In this document: one piece after another, positions 6,279-8,858 of the stretch
Numbering within the stretch: the stretch's first letter is position 1
Layout of the letters: every line of letters starts with the position of its first letter
From: an uncultured Pseudomonadota bacterium
GTDB lineage: Bacteria; Pseudomonadota; Alphaproteobacteria; RF32; CAG-239
Length of the DNA: 8,858 nt
Reading direction: 5' to 3'
NCBI GenBank assembly: GCA_902767055.1
Contig: CACXFX010000108.1
Span: forward strand, 1-8,858
Position numbers and translations under genes: made by a program
The notes under the pieces: model-generated
Databases searched by the model: none
Told to the model about the DNA's origin: nothing
The model's input: the letters and a program-made list of their open reading frames with translations, nothing else

Positions 6279-6358
6279 ACTTCGATTCCGAGTTGGTTCT
6301 TCCATAAAGATAAAGCAGCCACTAAAAAAGCCCCTAGAAGGGGCTTGTTAGTGGCTGC
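6270..6358 (-). repeat. Copy B of the ~90-bp tRNA-trailer hairpin repeat
   Basis: Homologous to 1985-2074 (see that entry). Here the outer stem is 13 perfect base pairs, AAGCAGCCACTAA (6313-6325) with TTAGTGGCTGCTT (6348-6360), and the right arm runs into the tRNA acceptor end and CCA. It contains the tRNA terminator. The outer stem sequence differs from copy A on both arms yet stays paired in each copy. Confidence 0.7.
6324..6346 (-). terminator. Rho-independent terminator of tRNA-Gln
   Basis: Read on the minus strand: AAGCCCC, loop TTCTA, GGGGCTT (6346 down to 6328), followed by a run of T (6327-6324). It starts 6 bases after the encoded CCA. Confidence 0.85.
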
Positions 6359-6425
6359 TTCACCTGGACTCGAACCAAGATTGACGGAGTCAGAATCCGC
6401 TGTCCTACCATTAGACGATGAAGCA
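6352..6425 (-). tRNA. glnX: tRNA-Gln, anticodon CUG, CCA encoded
   Basis: A 74-base gene that folds into a complete cloverleaf. The acceptor stem TGCTTCA/TGAAGCA has 7 pairs, with discriminator G and encoded CCA. The D arm is GTC/GAC around TAATGGTAG. The anticodon stem GCGGA/TCCGT (one G-T pair) encloses TTCTGAC, giving anticodon CTG that reads CAG. The T arm is CTTGG/CCAGG around TTCGAGT. The U1-A72 start matches bacterial tRNA-Gln. It has its own promoter and terminator. Its 3' end is copied at 6196-6214, marking it as a likely integration site. The gene symbol is generic, since numbering varies between species. Confidence 0.97.
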
Positions 6426-6445
6426 ATATGACAACATTTTTGAGT

Positions 6446-6474
6446 TCTATATTCTTTTTTTTAGATGTTGTCAA
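6446..6474 (-). promoter_or_regulatory. Promoter of tRNA-Gln
   Basis: On the minus strand, consensus TTGACA (6474-6469) and TATAGA (6451-6446) are separated by exactly 17 bases. Transcription would begin about 15 bases before the tRNA. It sits just past the stop codon of the 710-residue gene. Confidence 0.75.
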
Positions 6475-6490
6475 ATGTTTTTTTGTTTTT

Positions 6491-8623
6491 TTACATACCA
6501 CCGCGGCCTTTTTCAGGTGTCGGAGTAGGAGTCGGTGCCCCCGCAGCTTTTGCCGCTTCTTCAGCCGCTTTTTTCTTCTTTTCCTGCTCTTGGACATAGG
6601 CAAAGGTCAGTTCTTTCGGGCGCTGATAAAGCAATTCACCATCTTTTTTGGGTAGCTTAAGTTCTTCAACCCCTTTTGCCGAAAGTCTGTTGTTAACATC
6701 ATCAAAGGCTGTGGTCTCTCTCTTCCATACTTTATTGATAATGATGTTATCAATTGCATGGGCTCGTGATGCCTCGTCTTTTCTGTATTCATTTATAATT
6801 TTATCTTTAGCTTCTTTGTACGCACGTTCAAACATCACATTATAAACATGTTTCCAATCATCAGATGTCAAATCTTTTATTTTCTTTTCAGGCGAAATGT
6901 TCATTAGTAAAGAACGTTTTTCGTGTTCTGTCAAACGAACAGAAATGATGTTTCCCGTACTCTTATTTTTAATCGGATTTTGAATTAATTCTTCAAGACG
7001 CTCGGCAAAAGTAACTTCCATATTTGAAGCGTCACCCAAAGCCATATCAAATGTGCGTGTCAAAGCGGACATGGCGCCGATAGCATCCGCAGCACCCGTG
7101 TTGGTATCCATAACACCTCGGGCAATTGTCTTTTCAGCCTCTTTTTTCAAATCATCATTGTAGACTTTTCTGAAATTGTGGAATTTTTCTTCAAACTTTG
7201 CCGTGTTTGTTTTATCTTCTGCCGTTTCAATCAACTTTTGCGCATCGTTTTTGAGCTGTTGCACAAGCGCTGCTTCGTTTGGAGGTAAATCTTTGCCTTT
7301 CTTTGCGGCATTCTTTTCAAGTTGTTCGGCTAGACGGCGCTTGAATGCGGCCATTTCAAGCGGTGGCAATTTTTTCTTTTCGGCCGCTTCAATCATCCTT
7401 AAGGCTTTAGATTCATCAATCGTGACGCCCGTCGGAATCAAGCCTTTTTCAGCACAGGCAATCATCCAAATTACTTTTTCGTTACTTGGGATATTTTTTA
7501 AATTGACGTGTGTCACACCGGTTTTTTTAATCTGTCCGATCAAATCACCGGCCATCACATCATCCATCTTTTTGCCGGTCGGTGTCGAATAACCGAATAT
7601 AAATTTGCCATCCTTTCTTTGACCGACATACAAGCGGTATGAAAAGAGTTGGACGTGTGTGTGCGGTTTTTTGGGATCAACCTGACCGTCTTTATCATCT
7701 TGCTCGGGATCTTCTTTATCAAAAATATTAAAAAGCGTCATCCTTTGTCCGCCCACGCGGCAAGAATGCTCCCAGTACGAAAGGCCGGATTTTTTATGCA
7801 AATCTTCTTTCAAAAATGTTCTGAAATTTTTCAAGATATCTTCAAGCGTAATTTCTTGTTTTTTTGCATCGGGATTGTGTTCTTCTTCATCACCGTCATG
7901 AATAATACGCATATTTTTATCTTCATATTCGGGCAAGCCGTCCTCATCTCTGCCGATTTCTTTTAATTCAGCCTCATTTTTGGATAAGGCAAGTTTTTCT
8001 TGCTGATAATCTTGTAAAAGTTTGTTTAATTCTTTGATTTTTTCATCGGCATCAACAACGCCGTTTTGTGTCGGAATGGTCAATCCGAAAGTTGAAAAAC
8101 CGCAACGCTCGCAAAAATCCATAATCCGTTTTAAGTTTTCGGCATTGAGCTTTTCAATCGTGTCATCGTCAAGACTGATTTGGCCGGCGAATAATTTATC
8201 TTCCGAACCATTGTATTTGACGGCCGAAACGGCAAACTTTAAGCCGTCTTGAAAAGTACATTCAAGCTCAAGTTGGGAGTCTTTATCTTCAATATCCTGT
8301 TCTTCGGTGATCACTTCAGGCTTTCTGAAATCAATCGGTTTGAAAGCATAATTGACACTTTTGCCATCTTCACCTTCAAGGCCATGCTGATAAATGCGGT
8401 ATAAAACCGGAAATTCATCATGATATTTTTCAAGCAATCCGCGATATTCTTTAATTTGTTTTTGTGTGTTGATATAATTAGCTTTGTCGCGAGCATCGGT
8501 AACAGAAGCTCCCTTTTGTTCATTAGCGTAATCTGAAAGATCAAGCTCTGCCAAAACCTTTTCATAAGAATATTCTTCAAAATTGTGGTTAAGAGAAGGG
8601 GTCTCTAAATAAATATCGGCCAT
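6491..8623 (-). CDS. Large cytosolic protein of unknown function (710 residues)
   Basis: The ATG at 8623 is preceded by AAAAAAGGAG at good spacing. There is no signal peptide or membrane helix. The N-terminal 100 residues are mixed, with an aromatic-rich 'FPVLYRIYQHGLEG'. Residues 195-225 look like a coiled coil. Residues 240-320 are very acidic, with DGDEEEHNPD and a DKEDPEQDDKDG run. Residues 365-405 (VTHVNLKNIP...WMIACAEKGLIPTG) faintly recall the LPD7-type domains of large polyvalent proteins; this is only an impression. Residues 405-490 and 560-630 are helical and rich in Lys, Glu and Ala. The tail (680-710) is a Lys/Ala helix followed by repeated Pro-Thr and GRGGM. Codon use is like the rubrerythrin side of the window, so it seems to be a resident gene. 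The function is not recognisable; a structural or host-interaction role is possible but unsupported. Confidence 0.85.
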   Translation of the reverse strand: MADIYLETPSLNHNFEEYSYEKVLAELDLSDYANEQKGASVTDARDKANYINTQKQIKEYRGLLEKYHDEFPVLYRIYQHGLEGEDGKSVNYAFKPIDFRKPEVITEEQDIEDKDSQLELECTFQDGLKFAVSAVKYNGSEDKLFAGQISLDDDTIEKLNAENLKRIMDFCERCGFSTFGLTIPTQNGVVDADEKIKELNKLLQDYQQEKLALSKNEAELKEIGRDEDGLPEYEDKNMRIIHDGDEEEHNPDAKKQEITLEDILKNFRTFLKEDLHKKSGLSYWEHSCRVGGQRMTLFNIFDKEDPEQDDKDGQVDPKKPHTHVQLFSYRLYVGQRKDGKFIFGYSTPTGKKMDDVMAGDLIGQIKKTGVTHVNLKNIPSNEKVIWMIACAEKGLIPTGVTIDESKALRMIEAAEKKKLPPLEMAAFKRRLAEQLEKNAAKKGKDLPPNEAALVQQLKNDAQKLIETAEDKTNTAKFEEKFHNFRKVYNDDLKKEAEKTIARGVMDTNTGAADAIGAMSALTRTFDMALGDASNMEVTFAERLEELIQNPIKNKSTGNIISVRLTEHEKRSLLMNISPEKKIKDLTSDDWKHVYNVMFERAYKEAKDKIINEYRKDEASRAHAIDNIIINKVWKRETTAFDDVNNRLSAKGVEELKLPKKDGELLYQRPKELTFAYVQEQEKKKKAAEEAAKAAGAPTPTPTPEKGRGGM

Positions 8624-8658
8624 ATTGAATGCTCCTTTTTTAGCTTATTAATACATCT

Positions 8659-8699
8659 CTTTTAACACAATTTTGAGTTGATTTCAAGTGTTTTGTCAA
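8659..8699 (-). promoter_or_regulatory. Candidate promoter region of the 710-residue protein gene
   Basis: Two overlapping minus-strand options exist: TTGACA (8699-8694) with CAAAAT (8675-8670) at 18 bases, or TTGAAA (8687-8682) with TAAAAG (8664-8659) at 17 bases. Both lie between the upstream terminator and the ribosome binding site. I cannot decide between them. Confidence 0.45.
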
Positions 8700-8730
8700 A
8701 GTTTTTTTAATGAAAAGTGAAATTTTTATA

Positions 8731-8764
8731 AAAAAACAGGTGTCATTTGACACCATGTTTTTTT
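8731..8764. terminator. Bidirectional rho-independent terminator
   Basis: GGTGTC (8739-8744) pairs with GACACC (8749-8754) around ATTT, extended by AAAACA/TGTTTT with one bulged base. It is flanked by an A run on the left and a T run on the right, so it can stop transcription both ways. The stop codon of the right-edge membrane protein lies inside the stem-loop. Confidence 0.85.
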
Positions 8765-8858
8765 ATGCCTTGAACAAGCAGGCAAAACATAAAAATAACT
8801 ACAAGCACCACAAAGGGGGCCGATGCAATACCGGAGAGAATCATCACGATTTTGATGA
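8743..8858 (-). CDS. C-terminal end of a membrane protein (5' part outside window)
   Basis: On the minus strand a frame open to the window edge encodes 37 residues ending at TGA (8745-8743). It contains a long hydrophobic segment, IVMILSGIASAPFVVLVVIF followed by MFCLLVQ, and then a basic tail GIKKHGVK. This is a typical last transmembrane helix with a positive cytoplasmic end. The PF followed by hydrophobic residues and a lysine-rich tail vaguely resembles the end of BCCT-type transporters, but the fragment is too short to name. The terminator overlapping its stop supports this as a true gene end. Confidence 0.6.
   Translation of the reverse strand, partial: IKIVMILSGIASAPFVVLVVIFMFCLLVQGIKKHGVK

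Larger units (their letters stand above)
6173..6490. other. Non-coding junction between the accessory block and the minus-strand genes
   Basis: About 320 bases with no protein gene. In order it holds: a 19-base copy of the tRNA-Gln 3' end (6196-6214); a GC-richer stretch with a GGGC...GGCTTTT/AAAAGCC...GCCC inverted repeat (about 6214-6245); a GTTTGCAG/CTGCAAAC hairpin (6255-6278); repeat copy B with the tRNA terminator; the tRNA itself; and its promoter. Apparent reading frames across it are translations of tRNA and hairpin sequence. Confidence 0.75.

Noticed and set aside
6048..6431. 127-codon plus-strand frame
   Set aside because: It overlaps the 80-residue gene out of frame and then runs through hairpins and the tRNA on the opposite strand, so it is an artefact of tRNA and trailer sequence.
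6429..6473. TGACAACAT...ATGTTGTCA inverted repeat as a terminator
   Set aside because: The loop is 27 bases, and on the minus strand no T run follows. Part of the right arm is the -35 box of the tRNA promoter, so the pairing may be coincidental.
6334..6603. 89-codon minus-strand frame
   Set aside because: It crosses the tRNA, its promoter and the end of the 710-residue gene in another frame, with low-complexity basic content.
7176..7592. 138-codon plus-strand frame opposite the 710-residue gene
   Set aside because: It is antisense to a well-supported gene; its Ser/Phe-rich sequence is the expected mirror of Lys/Glu/Ala-rich coding DNA.
1..8858. CRISPR array, rRNA, integrase or transposase genes
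   Set aside because: I found no regularly spaced short repeats, no rRNA sequence and no recombinase-like protein in any frame examined.

Overview
The window looks like a low-to-moderate GC, Gram-negative chromosome segment. A rubrerythrin points to an anaerobic or microaerophilic lifestyle, and an LpoB-like gene end plus a signal-peptide protein point to an outer-membrane-bearing cell. The tRNA encodes its own CCA. An uncultured host-associated alphaproteobacterium would fit, but the sequence does not prove the taxon.

Layout. Positions 1-1161 (+) hold the 3' end of an LpoB-like gene and an exported protein of unknown function, probably co-transcribed. Positions 1299-1838 (+) hold a rubrerythrin with its own promoter and a clear terminator. 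Positions 1890-2340 are mostly non-coding and contain a hairpin-bearing repeat that resembles a tRNA 3' end with its trailer. Positions 2341-6172 (+) form an AT-rich accessory block: a NadR/AAA_28-like P-loop kinase, a peptidase-E-like (S51) hydrolase, a 614-residue fusion of a class IIb aminoacyl-tRNA-synthetase-like domain to a thymidylate-kinase-like domain, and an 80-residue orphan. Positions 6173-6490 contain a second copy of the hairpin repeat, a partial copy of a tRNA 3' end, and an intact tRNA-Gln(CUG) on the minus strand with a strong promoter and terminator. Positions 6491-8623 (-) encode a 710-residue cytosolic protein I do not recognise. The right edge (-) holds the last 37 residues of a membrane protein, whose stop codon lies inside a bidirectional terminator.

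The most interesting part is the block from 2341 to 6172. Its first three genes overlap or nearly abut and look like one operon. The synthetase-like domain keeps the subclass IIb framework but lacks the motif 2 and motif 3 arginines and the motif 1 proline. The fused kinase domain has lost the usual TREPGGT motif. Together with a second small-molecule kinase-like ATPase and a PepE-type peptidase, this suggests an undescribed pathway that makes, modifies or destroys an amino-acid- or peptide-linked nucleotide. It sits next to a tRNA whose 3' end is partly duplicated, as expected for horizontally acquired DNA, although no integrase is visible.
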